Below are positions 26,701-41,700 of a stretch of 64,000 nt of DNA, in pieces (the stretch's first letter is position 1; every line of letters begins with the position of its first letter). The position numbers and the translations under genes were made by a program. The notes under the pieces were generated by a model. It did not search any database and was not told the origin of the DNA. It saw nothing but the letters and a program-made list of their open reading frames with translations. The stretch is from Limanda limanda (Eukaryota; Chordata; Actinopteri; Pleuronectiformes; Pleuronectidae): NCBI RefSeq assembly GCF_963576545.1, contig NC_083647.1:4011507-4075506 (forward strand), read 5' to 3'.

Positions 26701-29700
26701 CTGAGAAGATAGAACAAGGTTATGAAAACTTCAGTGACTCTATTAAAGACAGCTTCCAAAAAGTGAAGCTAAAATATTTAGTTTGTCCCTGACATGGTTT
26801 CTGTCAGTATTAGTAAGGTCTTATCACACTGAAATGGAAATTAATCTTTATACATTTACTTCATCTAAACAACCTGAGACAGGCAGTAGAAGGTAACCTT
26901 AACTCATGAATGTACATGTTGTACAAGTATGTATGTACACGTTTTTAGGATACAGTATATCACCAACTTCTTATCACAGTATTTAGTTTGTTTTTCCAGC
27001 ACAGAGCAGATACACAGCTTTTACTCTGTGTTCATCAGAGCCTTGCTGGAGCTTGAGAAAAGAAAATTCAATTAAACTCCAAGTCGCTGCCCTTTAAGTC
27101 AGTTATCATGAGACAGTCAAAGACAGTTCAACACTGAACACCCACATCACACTGTCATCACTGAGTCTCTGTCAGTGTCCTCTGTCTGTCGTCCTCCGCT
27201 GGAAAAGTCTGTCGAAATGTACAAACATGTTTAAATGTGTTGTGTGCTGTTTGTGTTGTGTGTTATGTGTGTAGTTCCCTCCACCACAGCGCGGCTCATT
27301 GACACTGCATTGTCTTTCCAGGTGGCGAGCGTAACTGTGGAGTGCATGAGCTGGTCTGCGTCAGAAAAGGTAGGGCGGATCAGAGCTCTGCAAGGTTGAA
27401 CTTTGACCCCCCTCCCCATCAGCACGTGTCACTGTTGTACTGTCAACGTTCAAACTCGTCCTCGTTCTGCTGTGTTTGTTTCAGTCTCCCGTCGTGCTGT
27501 GAGCTCAACGCTCTTTGTTTCCTGTTTCAACTGTCGATGACATCAAAAATGTTTGAATGAAATTCAGAGACAAATTCTCATAAGTCAAATCAAGTATGCA
27601 ACACTTATTACAATGAAATATTTTTTCAGTTTAACTATTTTGTCTTCACTGTGCCCACTATTGAGGGTATTTAAATGCCTTAAAGTAAATTATTTGTGCT
27701 TGATTAAGTTTGAAAGATGAGTTGAAATAAATACATTTATAGCATATAACTTTAAATTCCAGGTATTTATTTACTAACCTTCTCACCTTTATCTGCTACA
27801 AAATTACCCACTTGAGTTTTTACAAGACTACAGCCAGATAAACATAGTTTTTGTTTTATTCATTATATTCTTTTGCTAAGAATTTTATTGACACCTTATA
27901 GACACAAAATAATGAAATATAAATATACATGCTGTAATCTAAAGAACATAAGAGGGTAACCACAGTAATCTTTAGTATTTAATGGATAAACCACACTTGA
28001 ATGTATGTTTTTTAAATTATAAAGTCATTATAACGATTTACCTCTTTATGTCACGGGAGTGAGTAAACATGATGTGGTTTCTAAGTGATTGCAGATAGAT
28101 GATGGTGCTGCTACAGAATTGTTCAGACTCAGTATGAGTTGTGTCTCTTTGTCAGGGCACTCTGATGAAAATGAATGTTTTTGAAACTAAAAACTAAAGT
28201 GGATTCAGAGTTTTTTTATGCCAGTGGCTCATTCCGCTGAATGGTCTGGCTTCGTGTATGTGTGTGTGAGTGTACACAGTAGGTCCTCTGCACTGTCTGA
28301 ATATGTGTAGGAGTGTGTGTGGGGGTGCTGATGACAGTGCTGCCTGTGGAGTGTGTGGGCGCCTTCATGCTTCTGAGATGAGTTTGTGCTTTTTGACATT
28401 CAAAATGGCAACAGTTTCCATGTGGACAAAAGAAACAAAGACAACGAGACATGCAACGGTGAATAAAATGAACGAGCATGAATATTTGTCAGCAGTGAAA
28501 ACACAAAAGTACATTTATATACTTACACCTACTTCACAGTTTTAGTTTTAGTCCAGAGTTAGCTTATCATCATCATGTATTGATTCTTGTCTGAGCCTCC
28601 CCATGTTCCCAGCTGTGCACATCACTCACTTACACAACCAATCGTTAAGCAGACCAGCACAAGAGAAAGCAAACAAGCAAAAGTTACGATTTACTTTTCC
28701 AATTACAGCGATGTCACGTCAGCTTCTCTCCTGTTTCCGTTGGTCTCTTTTAGCTTTCACCAACGAGTGAATAGTGCCCAAGTTTCTTTGGTAGCTCTGC
28801 TGTGATGTCCACACTGACCATGGTGAACTAGTTGTCTCTTACCCTTATCCATGGTTGTTTATCCGCCAATTATTTTCTTTTTTCCGGTTCCGCAGCAGTC
28901 AGCAACAGACTTTCACAAAATAAAAGCCTGACTTTCACAATAAAACAATAAATAATCAAACCTGAGATAATGCGAGATAAAATAATTGTCTGAGTTAAAT
29001 AAGTGATGAGTTAACTCGATTAAAACGAGTTAACTTGCCCAGCCCTAGTTCTTGCAAAATATTTTAGCTGTTCCCCTTAATGACAGAATTATATGTCTGT
29101 GCTCTTATTTACATTGTGTATACCTGATTAATTCAGTGTTTTTGGTCTAACAGGCCTAACACAGAAGGAAAAATACCTAAAACACCTAACAACCCCCACA
29201 GAACAGTTGCATCATAAACCTTATCAGGTTCTCAGCAGCAACACAGACGGTGTGTGAAGGCTACACACACAAGTTTTTCAGTTTTTCACATAATGACATT
29301 TGTTTTACATAATCCCTATTTCATTTAAAAAAACAAAAAACATTTCCTGTTACATCTTTCTTATCATATTGATTTTATTATTGATTTGAGTAGGATCCCT
29401 ATTAGCTGATTTTCCTTGGGTCTGAAGTTCTACTGGAATGACGTGACACCACCACGTGGCTAACTTACGCAGTTTGAGGCGTGATACTTAAAATAACAGA
29501 AACCATCTTTCATAATTATTGATATGACTGAGACTTATTTTGTTTGGTCCATGTCTTATCTGCTAACACAGAGGAGGCGGGGTTTATGACCTATACTTCA
29601 GCCAGCCACCAGGTGGTGATCGAGATGCTTTGGCTTCACTTTTTGGAGATGCGATGTCTTCCATCTGTACTATCTGTGATGCTTATATATAAATACATAA

Positions 29701-32700
29701 ATCTGCATATATATATATATATATATATATAAATATATATATATATCCTATTCATAAAACTACACTTAGTATTTATCATATTTTTAAAAAATCCAAATTT
29801 TTTGACAAGTGAAGTATACAAAACTTGGGTGTTTTTATGCAGCATTTAATTCCTAACATTTCGTATGAGGTGCACCTTATTAATCTGTGCTTCTTGTGTA
29901 ACAAACTAAATCTTTAACTGTTTGATCTTGCTGTCAGTCATCAGTCAACCCCCCCCCCCCACACACACACACACATACAAACAAACATCTATCTAAGACT
30001 TATTATCGGTGTTTTAATGGAGCACAGTTGATTTGGGGAAGTATGTCGAACAGGACAATGAGAAATAAAGATAGATGCCCCAACACTGTGTTACAGCACC
30101 ACAATCTCCAGTAGCAACAGGATTATATGCAGGGTCCGATGATGGCAGAGGAGTGAAGACTGAATACAGTCTGTTTATAGAATAAATCAAACACATATAT
30201 TAATACACTGTGCTGTGACGTCAGGAAGTCCAATGTAAAGAAAAATACTCTGTGGGTTTCTGTGATTCAGTCTCTTCTCCCTGTCTGAGCCTGTTGAGGA
30301 GCAGGATCCGCTCCATCTGTGCTGTGAATAATTCAGTCCACAGTGAGAAGCTGGTACAGTGTGAGCCGACAGGCATTCCCATGGTATAACGTCTCCTGTG
30401 ACCAAACACAGTCACTTACCAAACAATAGTCCCAGCCCATTACAGGCAAATCCAGGCGAGAGAACAAACAATTACTCAACGCTCTTTTTAATTTATTTAG
30501 TTTTCTTCGCAGAGCAAGCAACAATATATTATGTCACATTCGTCCCTTGTTCGTTAGGTGTGAAACAGTGAGTCTGTGATTATGTAACAGTCTTTTTGTC
30601 AAAGCAAACTGGACTGCTCTGGTTTTAACACACTTACATTTTCCAGAACTACAGCAGATTAAAAATGTTTGTTTCTTGTGCACGATCACATGAAGTTAAT
30701 AGGTAAAATAATTACCTAGATACAGAGTGAAACAAATGCAGTAAAGCATAGCAGTGAGGTGAAAACAGTCAGATGAATGGCAGAGTCCAGGTAATTGTTT
30801 CAGGCATTATACTGGAATTAAATACATGATCATGCTAATTGAGCTCATTATCTTCCTGTTATAACTGGGGCTGTCACAATGACCAGAGGCATGTTAACAG
30901 TTTGTCCTTTCGTCTCACTCTTGTGAACATGATAACTCAAGAAATAATTTCTTTAAGTTTGACACAAAGTGCCACTTGGTCTCACTAATTTACTGATTAG
31001 AACGTCGTGGTTGAAGGTAAGGTCACGTCAAGGTCACGTGACTGCATATGCTCATAAGCTGCACTGGTTGGTGGAGACATAGAACTGCAGGATGGTTTTA
31101 GTTCTTCTGCATTATGTTGCACAGAGGTAAGATCGTCATGATGAGCTCTGTCGTGATATGAGAAGTGAACAATGTTTTCTTTTGAAATAGTCTAAAAATC
31201 TCCTGTGCCCTTTCCCCACATACTTATTTTGTACCATTATTCACTTTGTAGATATGTGACCCCTCAGCGGCCTCACTGATACTGTTTGGTTAATGCGTCT
31301 CAGGCTGATGTAAATTATTCCTTTAATCACAGTGAACATATTTTTCATGTTAACAAGTAGTTATGACAGCTGCGGAGACGTTATGTTTTCAAGTTGTCTA
31401 TCTGTACTATTCTTGTGAGGTCATTTCAATCTTGTCACAAACTGATTTGATTTTTTTGTGGTCAAAGATCAAGTCAGTGTAAGTGAGATGGTAATGCACT
31501 AATTCATTAAAACATGAAATATCTAAAAGGATAACAATTTGCACTGGTGACGTTGAAGGAATGAGAATTTTAGCAGGATAATGTAAAACCTACTCTATGG
31601 ATTTCCATTAAACTTGGGGGTAGGATGGGATATGGGCCATAAAAGAACCCATTCAATTTTGGGACGGATCCTGAAAAATGTGTGGATCCAGAGTTTTTCA
31701 TGTCGCAAGATCATTGTGAGAATTAGAAGTGTGTGAAATTTGGTGCAATTTGATTAAATATGAGGAGACTGATGGACGACGGCAGAGGTATGCACTCGTC
31801 TGACTGGCCTCATTAAATGGTATGAGGACTACTTTCCAAGGTCTGGCACGAAACATTGCGAATAAATCAAGTAAATCAAGACCGTGTGTGGGAGTTTTGT
31901 TCCATAACATTTGGTCCACTTGTTTTACTCCAACGCAACCGACACATGCAAAGGATTGTTTGGAAGTTTCTAGCAGTGAGAATCTGAGTCTGCAGCAGTT
32001 TGACTGCATAGCACATCCTTTTCAGAGCTCAGTCTTTTCCTTGTCACTGCACATAACAATCCAAATTCTGTGGATAGTGGTAAGAAAACAAAGTGGTGCA
32101 AACACCTTTGTGTTTTCTCTATTAATCCAGTTTTAAAACCTCTTGTCCCTCATTCAAACCGTATGTGTCTATTTCGGATTCTAAAGGTGCAGTTAGTTAG
32201 TTAAATTACAAAGGATGTCTTCTCTAGTAAGCTAATCATTTCTCAAATGTCCATACTTGTTTAGCAACAAACTTCTCTGGCACCATATGACACATATGCT
32301 GTCATTACATGGTGGCCGTTAGCAATGATGCTACGCTCCTTTCACACATATTAGCCTCATGTGTATTGTCTCATGAGGCTAATATAACGTTGCATCTGTC
32401 ATGTTCTCATAATGTTGTGCAAAAGAAGCTGAAATTTCCCGAAAGTGTTATTTTAGTAACATAGTGTCTTCGCTTGTTAATTTGTAACTCGTACTCAGGA
32501 GACACACTGTTAGCACGGCACGGTGGAGTGAGTTCTTTAATTTTGTGCCTCTGATTAAAACATAATTGCTTTCGTTTCTGTGAAAAATGTCAACACGCTG
32601 AACACACTGCAGGAAGTCACCCCTGAAGACTGATTGCTGCTGAATGTTTGGTGAAAGGAAATGTTTCAGTTTTCAGTTTGAAAGGGTTAGATGGGACATT

Positions 32701-35700
32701 TGGCAGCAGTCAAGGACAAATGTTTGTTTTTAGCACATTTATTCACCGTGATAAGACGAGATTGATCCACTGCCAGAGGAAAGAACAACTGGAAAACACA
32801 GCATCTCAGATGAGATGTCTCCCCTGTGGCTGCGCCTGATGACGACTTAGCGCCTCCATGAGGGCGTTGGAAGGTCATACGTGAGGTGGAAGGCGTCCGT
32901 CACAACCTCACTCAGATGTTTGTCATCAGCAGAGGTCACCCTGCTTCAACAAATCCTGCCGGTATCTGATGTCGTCGAATTCCAAATCAACCCGTGTCTG
33001 CTGATGTGCAGCAGCCAGTGTTGCCTTTAATGAGATTTGACTCGCCTGTGTATCTGGAGTCTGGAGTGACGCTGCCCCTGAACTTGTTGCTATGGCAACC
33101 AACAGGTTGTGTCTCTGCAGTGTTACAACCTCGGTCTCTCTCTCCTATCTCTTCCTCGTGCACTTGTTTTCCGTGCCTCCAGACTCTAGAAAGTAGGCCA
33201 TTCTTTTTTTTGGGTGTTGCATTAAGTATATAATTTTAAAAAAACGTCATACTACCCTTGATCAAAGTCCAGCCAATTAGCCAATAATCAGTGATTCACA
33301 AACTGAAAGGTTCTACTATCTTCTACTGGCCTGACTTTTTTTTTTAATGCAGCAATTATCTACATTTTATCAAAAAATTGAATAAGTTTATTTTCCAAAA
33401 TGTTGACCTACATGTAGAAACATCCTTAGTGTGACATAGTAACACCGTCATCATCTCATCCATGGTCTAAGTTCTTTTACTGACATTTTATGCCAAAGAT
33501 GATTTGTTGTTTGATGTGAATTTTTGTTGTTGTTTTTCAGTCTCTCCGGAGGTGCTGGGGTTTCTGACAGCTATTGGACTCTTCATCATCCTCATGACCT
33601 TCCTCTTCTGGTACCTCAACAACAAGTTGGAACTAGAGAATCCAGGGAGCCTGCAGTGCCTTGATGAGTTCAGGAAAACCACAGAGCTGAAAGGTAAAGC
33701 TGCTCATATACACATCATGTATGGTTCTGGGTCCTGTCCCTAAGCTCAGCTTTCTCTTATGGAAAGTTCTGCTCAGATATTCCACAACATTTATAATGGA
33801 ATCATGCGTTTTGCTCTTTTAGGATATACCCAATGCTCTGTGCAAAATAGTACTTTAATATTTAGCTTCAGGTTGAGGCTGTTTTCTATGAGAGCCACAG
33901 TGTCCAGTACATTACACACAGTTAATCCGCTGCAACACTGGATACTTCAGCCTAGGCTGTTTGGAGAGATCATTTATTCAAATAGCCCTTTTCATAGCAT
34001 AAAATGTGTTTCAAGTTGCTCTACAAAAAGTGATTTCAAAAACAACAGATCCCTAAAATTAGAACATACTCAGACAATAAAAGATGTAAAATCAATAAAA
34101 AATATAAGCAATGTTAATAATGAAAAGAAAAGGACATCTTTGAGATAAATTTAAAGGGTGTTTTTTTATTGTATTTTTTTTTGATTTTATTATAAATTTA
34201 TTTTTACTAATCCAAAAGTTAAGATGGTGCCATGGTTATTTTATCTTTAAAAATGTAAGATAACTATAAACATAAAACATTGCAGTTGGTCTTTTTTTGT
34301 GTGTGTGTGGGGGGGGGGGCTAAGCCAGTACAGAGTGTTTTACAGTTACCTAGGCATGACAGTAAAAGAGCATGAGTCCATTTCTGAGCATCCTCTAAAT
34401 AAAGGTGTAGTCCGACTCTGAAAATGTTACTTAAATGTTAAAATATTATTTTTGTACCCGGCACTGATGTGGCCTCCAGGTTTTTCTTCTAATTTGGCCT
34501 GTTGAGTGTTTTTTGTAGAGCATTAGCAGCTTCTGCATTCTTTCACAAAACCTAAAGAAGCATTAACCCATACATTTAATTTCAAAAGGGAAAAGAGATG
34601 TTATTTCGTAGAGAGAATTTTTATAATTTAATTAAAAGCAAAACCAAAAAACACAAACTGGTTCCAGCAAGTTCTACATAGCTGGACTCATGTAACTTGT
34701 GAAAATTATAGACCCATTTCACTGACGGCAGCATGAGGCCATTCTCCTCTGGCCCTGGCCTTTCTCAACCTGTGAGGGGGTGATTGTCACTGACAGATGT
34801 TGGGATGTTTACCTGTCATCTGCCCCAGAGGCCTCAGAAGTTTAAAAGGTTGGTGGCCCCCGGGGAGCCCGGGCCCCACAGGGAGCCGGCTCGACCCTGA
34901 GTACAACTGGTAAACCTTCAGTTAAAACAAAGGGAAGCAGTGTGAAGTGGCGAGCTGATTCTTCTCGGTATATATTAATTAATCTTTTTCTGGAGTTATG
35001 TTTTTTAATAAAAATATTCAGATATTTTGATTTATTTTTCACAGATTGTATTTGAATTATAAATAAATCTAGACAAAGAAGATTGCCCTTCTATCTCTTC
35101 CACAAGTTGGATTTATTTGTTTTTTTAAATTAATAAATTCTAAGTTTTTTCATTCTTAACGCTTTATGCTTATTAGCAAACTTTACAAGTACAGTCAGGT
35201 ACTGTCTATTCAATCTGTAAGGGAGTCTTAGTAAGGCGATACTGATCCCTGCTGGAAGAAACAGGGAGTTACAACTACAGCTTCTGTGGTTGATCCTCAA
35301 GAATAAACTGACTGAACGGCTCCTATTTTTTTTTTTTATCTTTGTGATTTTACTCCATTTCCTTTTTTAAATTCTTTTACAAAAAATAATAATAATAGAT
35401 ATATCAGTTTATGTAATGCAGTCTTAATTAAGACCATCTTTTCATGTAAATTCATTGCCTCATAATAGCCATGGCCACAAAGACATCCTTTTTTTGTTGA
35501 TACTCTTGTTGGTATATTAGATTTATCTTTAAAATGTTTATTTCTTGCATATAAAGGCATTATGTTGCAATTGGATCATTTGGAAAAAGCATCATGGCAA
35601 CATCAATGTTGTAAACTATCAGGACAGGTATTGTATCTGGCTGCTGTAAAATGTGTAAAATGCTTTACCTAAACCTAACTAACCTGATCCAGCTACTTCT

Positions 35701-38700
35701 GCCCTGTGAATCGGAGTTAGTCTTTATTTTAAAGGGACTCTTACCTTTGTTGCATTTGAGAATTACAGCACATTCAAATCATCCCGCCTTCCTCCAATGC
35801 CCCACCCCCTCGTTCCCATCCGCGGTGTTTTTTTGAAGAAACTTTATTTACAAGCAGACTTACCACCTACTGCCTCCGCGCACGCACGTGAGTTTTTGTT
35901 TACCAAAGCAATGGATTCGGATTCAGAAGCACCGGTAAGTTATATACATTTACATTCACATATATATTTTTCAGTTCAATGGTTATTTGCACAATTTATT
36001 TGCGCCACAAGAAGCAGACGGAAAACCTGCATGTCCATGCAGCAAACAGACAGGTCTGTCGGCCAATAAGGTCCTTCGGTCCGAAGAATTTTATTGGTTG
36101 AAGTTTTCACTAAATATTATGAGAGTGAAATAATTGTTTGTTTTTACTCCTGGTGGGTCTGTCTTGCATTTTAGAGTGTCATTACCTTATTAATACCAAT
36201 TTAACCTTATCCAAAAAAAGTGTAAAAATGCAACAAAGGTAAGAGTCCCTTTAATGCCCTCATACTTTTTTTTTTTATGACTATTTCAGCTGAGTTGAGT
36301 TGAGAGCAGGTACACATGTATTATAATATCATCCAAAACAGTGTTTTCTATCTGCTGGCTTTTAATTACTCAGTGCTGGAAAATAGCATGTCCTTCTTGA
36401 CATATCACAACTAAACAATGGCATGGTTTGGTTTGGTTTGCAAAAGAAATTTAGATGAGATGTCTGTAAGAGCTGAAAGAGAAGTTCTTACATTCCAATT
36501 TAAATATCCAAATTGTAAAAGGTAAAGCTCTCAGGGATGGAGATGAAATGGTCTGAAAATGTTGTATCCCGATTATAGTGAAGAAAATTATCATGGATAT
36601 CAGTATAATTGTGGTATTGCTAAAATGTGCTGTCAATATTGAAAAATTATATCCAGGACTCATATTTGTTTTGCCTCCTTGAATTCTTGATAAGTGCTCA
36701 AAACATCAGATACATTTGAGAATATGTTACATCGCTGTGTGACATTACCCAGATCCATAAATTAATATAAATCACTGAAATGGTCATTTAAACAGTGTCA
36801 TGAAGGAGAAATTAAATTAAAATCCAGAAAGAAGCTTGGATGAATGTGCAGAGCAGCAAGTCTGATATTATAACTCCACACATGGGGACGTTTTCCCTCA
36901 TGCCTTGAAGGATTTTGGTACCAAAGTTCACTTTGAGTCAAAGATGAGGAGAATACGCCCCCTTCTCACTCATAAGGCGGTGCAGCTACTGGTCCAGGCT
37001 CTGGTCATCTCACTTCTAGACTATTGTAACACCCTCCTGACAGGTCTGCCTGCTAGTGCCATCCGTCCTCATCTCATCTAGAATGCAGCAGCTCGACTGG
37101 TCTTTAACCTAAATTCACTCACACTACATCTAGTCCAGACTCCATCCAGGACATGGTCAAACGTTACACCCTGGCCCGTTCACTGTGCTCTGCTTCTGCC
37201 AATCAGCTTGTTGCTCCCTCACTGCGAGCTAACCACTCATCAAATTCACGACTGTTTCCTGTTCCGGCTCCTAAATGGTGGAACGAGCTCCCCAATAACG
37301 TCAGGACAGCAGAAAGTTTACACATCTTCTGCCGCAAACTAAAAACACACCTCTTCCAACTATACCTTGAATAAAAACAATGAAAACTAACAATTTAGTA
37401 GCACTTAAATCTCACTTACTTATAGCAGTTTGTAGGTTTTCTTTTTTGAAGAAATTGTACTTTCTTGATTCTTGTTGTTCTGGGTTTGTACCCTTGTGGT
37501 TGAATGCACTTATTGTAAGTCGCTTTGGATAAAAGCGTCAGCTAAATGAAATGTAATGTAATGAAGGGATTAGAGTTTGGGTGGTTGATGGTGCAAGGTC
37601 AAGGTCATTGTGACCCCATGAAACAGGTCTTTGGCTTAATGAACATGACTCAACATCTCAGATCTGTCATAAGGGATTTCTTCAAATTTCAACAAGTTGT
37701 CACTTGCAGTTAAAGGTTCTGTGTGTAAGATTTAGCTGAAAGGGATCTATTTGCAGAAATTGAATATCAAATAATCCTGGTGATGTTTTCACTAGTGTGT
37801 TTCATCTAAATTGTAGGAATTGCAGTTTTCTTTAACTTAGAATGATCCCTTTATATTTACATACTTTATATTAACATCAGGACTGGGTCATCTATACGGA
37901 GGCAGCCAAACTAAACAAACTAAACACCTTTTTAAGTTTTTATGACAACTGAAGGTTACCACAGGTTCTCTTTCATGTTGGAAGGTAGGTTGTTCAGCTG
38001 CAAAATGCAACTTCACCACTAGATGTCACTAAATTCTACAAACTGAACCTTTAAAGATAAATTGATTAGAATTCATGAGTCAAAGGTCAAAGGCTAAGTT
38101 AAAGGTGGCCTCATATGAGTCTGGTAAAAGAATGCATTTAGACAAATACAACCCTGTCTGATGAAGTCATACAACCCCCGGGCATAATTTCTAGTTTCCA
38201 AATAGATTTCGAAGTTTTGTTGATTATCTTGTTACAACTGATTCAATATCCTCAACCTATTCAAAATGTGCATTTATAGATATCTCTGTAACACCCGAAG
38301 ATTGGGATTCTATCAATGCACAGTTTGTGTCAGTCAAAGCTTCTGGTCTACTTGATTTTAATCGACATCTAACTCTCCGCTTGAAAGAAGTTTTAATCCC
38401 AGTGTGTCCCACAGTAACCAGGCTGTCGTTCTGTATCCCAAACAGACAAGGCCCACTGTGATGCCAACCTGCGGGGCTCATCATCAGACAGCGAGGATGA
38501 GCTGATGGGTCAGTATCAGGAAGCGGTCAGCCGCTCCCAGGGCCTCCGGGGAGGAGCCAAGGCAGCCACTAATGTCAAGCATGGAGGAGGCTTCAGCTGG
38601 GAGAGCCGACATAAGTACAGTCCCCTGAGTGCCGATTATGACGGCTACAGCAGCGAAGCTTCGGCCGACGACGGTAGGTCCTATATCTGTGAAATTAAAC

Positions 38701-41700
38701 TCATATGCCTTCCTTACAGTATTCATACTGTAAATGTTTTCAGGTTATTGCTCCTTTCTGTCACTTTGTATGTTTTGTTTATTTTTTCCAAGAACATCCA
38801 CAAAAGACGCCTCAGCTGTACAATAAAAAAGCAATGAGATTAGTGCAGATATTTCCCTCTTATCACTGCAGTAAGCTTGAGTCAGACTACACTGCGGCTC
38901 CACTACCAACAAACCCAAGCACCGCACACACAACACACACACCGACACACACTGTCAGTTAATCCAGAGAGGTGATCAAAGCGAAGCTCCTGTTCAGCAC
39001 ACTCTCCGTGGGAGGGTTGTGAAACAGTCAACTGTCTGCATAATCTGCACAGCCGCAGCCTCACACTTTTCTTTTTTCTTTTTTTTATCTCTCTTTCTCA
39101 TCTCTCTCTCCCATCTGCGAGACGTGTCATCTCAAGGCATTTACCGTGGTGGTTGGAAATCTTTTTTTCATTTTCATCATAGACTGAATAACACTGGCAC
39201 TGACCTATTTGGATTAGTCAGTTTGTTCTCTTATTCATCTGTTCGAATACTTGACTGCAAAGATGGCTTGTTTATTTATTTGACTTCATAAAAAGTACTT
39301 TATACCCTCCATCCACCGCAACCTCAAATGTGAATCAATCATTGAAGGCCTCTTATTAATTTGACATGACATTATATATTAGCTTGTTTGTTATATTGGA
39401 CCCATTCTGGCAGTATAAACTCTGCGAGAGACTAAACTGGGGAAAGTATTGTTTATGTATTTGAAGAAATGGTTTGACACTTGAAATACAATTATTTACA
39501 TTTTTGCCCAGAGTTAGTTAAGGGGCTCAATCTGCTTTCATATCTGCTGGTTAGCGTAGCTTAGCATAACCAGCTAGCCAAAAGGTAACAAATCGAACGA
39601 GGCAGCTCCGCTTTCTCCCACTAACCAGAAACTAAGTGAAATATACCAGAAGCAATCACTGCCAACTTGTGCCAATGATGTGAACAAAAACTCAAACAAG
39701 AGTGCAATAACAACTTCCTAAAATGAAAGAACCAATATTTGAGAAAGATGTTTTATAGGCCATAGATATACTACAGCCAGCCACCAGGGGGTAATTAAGA
39801 CACTTTGGCTTCACTTTTGGGGAGCTGTCGTTCATGGTCTATGAATAAACTAAAAGATATAAGTAATGAGCTTTGGGGGAGCGGATTTGATATAATTTTT
39901 GGATGCCAGAAAGACTGGCAAGACAGATTTAGCTGGTTTTCCTCCATTCCCAGTGTAATTGCTAAAATTATCTAAGCCACAGGCTCCTGGCTGAGGTCTA
40001 TATCACCTAGAGAAGAGTAGCAATCTTCTCATCTAACTCTTAACAAGAATGTGAAAAACAGACATTTCTAAGTATTCAAATATGCCTTCAAAGGAGAAAA
40101 ATAATCCACTAAATGATAAATAAATAAAATGTTGCATTTACATGTTTACAAAGAGTAAAATGTAATAACCAGGAGCTCTGGATCAAAACAAACAAATTGA
40201 AATGAAGCAAATGAGTTTAAAAAAACATTTCCAAGACATTTTATGGGAATAAAACGAGCAACAATAATGATTGAAACAACTGCTTCCAAGAGCCATTGAT
40301 TTCAACCACTCATTTATATAAGTGACATCCAACCAGTTAAAATAAAATTGCTGGACGGTTCGTGCAAAGCTTTAGGAGATCACTGTTGTCTTCTGTGGAC
40401 ACATGATACCTTTAGTTTGTTCTCCGTCCTAAGACAGGAATCCCTCGTGTTTATGTCTGACTGTGTTTTTCAAAGACAAAAACAATCTCATCTTTGCCAG
40501 GGTCTTTAACTGGTGAATCATTTCTGAACCAGCTCTGTGTTATATAAGACAGGGGTTAAAAGACTCAGTGAATTGCACCATCTATTTAAAGCAATGTTTG
40601 AACTCGTTGCTGAGGGATAAATAGTGCATGACACGCTTCTGACTCCATTAGCAAAGAAAGCAGCGCACTGGTTGAAAGGTTGTCATTATGCAAGTCCTCC
40701 GAAAGTTGTGTCTCCTCATAACCACTAGATGGTCTCTGTCATCCTCAGCCAGAGTTCACATACAGGGTAACAGATAGGAAGTTTGGGCTGTTTATATTAT
40801 GGATTTAAGACTTTCACTGCATTTTGAAATCGACTCGTTGCTCCTTCACTGCGAGCTAAACACTCATCAAAATCACGACTGTTTGCTGTCCTAGCTCCTA
40901 AATGGTGGAATGAGCTCCCACTCGACATCCGGACATCTGAAAGTTTACACATCTTTCGCCGAGAACTAAAAACACACCTCTTCCGACTGTACCTTGAATA
41001 AAAAAATAAATAAATAAATAAAAAAAAACTAACCACTTTTGAAACTAACACTTTGGTAGCACTAAAATGGCACTTACTTATAGCACTTTGTAGTTTTGCT
41101 TTATTTCGAAGAAATTTTACTGTCTTGATTCTTGTTGTTCTTGGTTTGTACCCTCAGGGTTGAATGCACTTATTGTAAGTCGCTTTGGATAAAAGCGTCA
41201 GCTAAATGAAATGTAATGTAATGTAATGTAATGAAATGCACACACAGAAATTTAATTGGGGGCGGTTACAGATTCTCTCTTCAAGGAATTATTCCACAAC
41301 AACCTCATTAAATCTTATCGCTGCATTACCTTGAAGGATAAGAGTAAATCAATGATTCTTGTCAGTCAGGTGGTTCTGTGGCAGTGGCGAGAACAAGTAA
41401 TCTAGATTATGAATTATTCTCTGTCCACTAGCGGGACAATTTGTCAGAAAAAATCTGATTATTGTTCATTTAAGTCTGTGCATGTTGCCAGATATTATTG
41501 AATATATCATGTGGGAATACAGTGATATGTAGAACGTCTTTCTTTCAAAAATCATCAAGCTTGTGAAGGTTCCATTGGTCACTGTGAATTAATCATAGAC
41601 AAATTAATTTCTCCCCTGGCTCTAGCTGGTCATGACGCCATCCTGCCTCTGACTTTCATGCCCTTTAAATACTACTGTGGATAGTTTTGCTAAATTAACA

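Larger units (their letters stand above)
14727..27321 (+). other. syt14: syt14 intron 1 (12.6 kb)
   Basis: No further exon is supported. It contains a SINE fragment near 16240-16300, a SINE/L2-tail copy at 18797-18945, two diverged copies of a roughly 620-base segment (20650-21260 and 22340-22990), a minus-strand L2-type LINE end (23870-24225), and otherwise AT-rich single-copy-looking DNA. The splice sites GTAAGT and TTTCCAG are good. Confidence 0.85.
27370..33540 (+). other. syt14: syt14 intron 2 (6.2 kb)
   Basis: No exon is supported. It contains the terminus of a hAT-like repeat near 28990-29047, a dispersed fish repeat at 29575-29690, an AT microsatellite (29706-29746), a C/CA tract near 29950, old repeats with AAGGTCACGTGAC and GGACGGATCC phrases (30930-31700), and a perfect 14-bp hairpin (32348-32385). 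The open frames near 31700-32136 on opposing strands have no recognisable domain. Confidence 0.8.
33694..38445 (+). other. syt14: syt14 intron 3 (4.8 kb)
   Basis: No exon is supported. It holds an old repeat near 33970-34150, poly-T and G-run tracts, two TTAA MITEs (35729-36256 and 37710-38054) and an L2-type LINE end (about 36940-37563). Confidence 0.85.

Noticed and set aside
31698..32136. Overlapping frames of about 100 codons on both strands in intron 2
   Set aside because: Neither shows a domain; mutual overlap on opposite strands suggests a non-coding open region, perhaps an old repeat.
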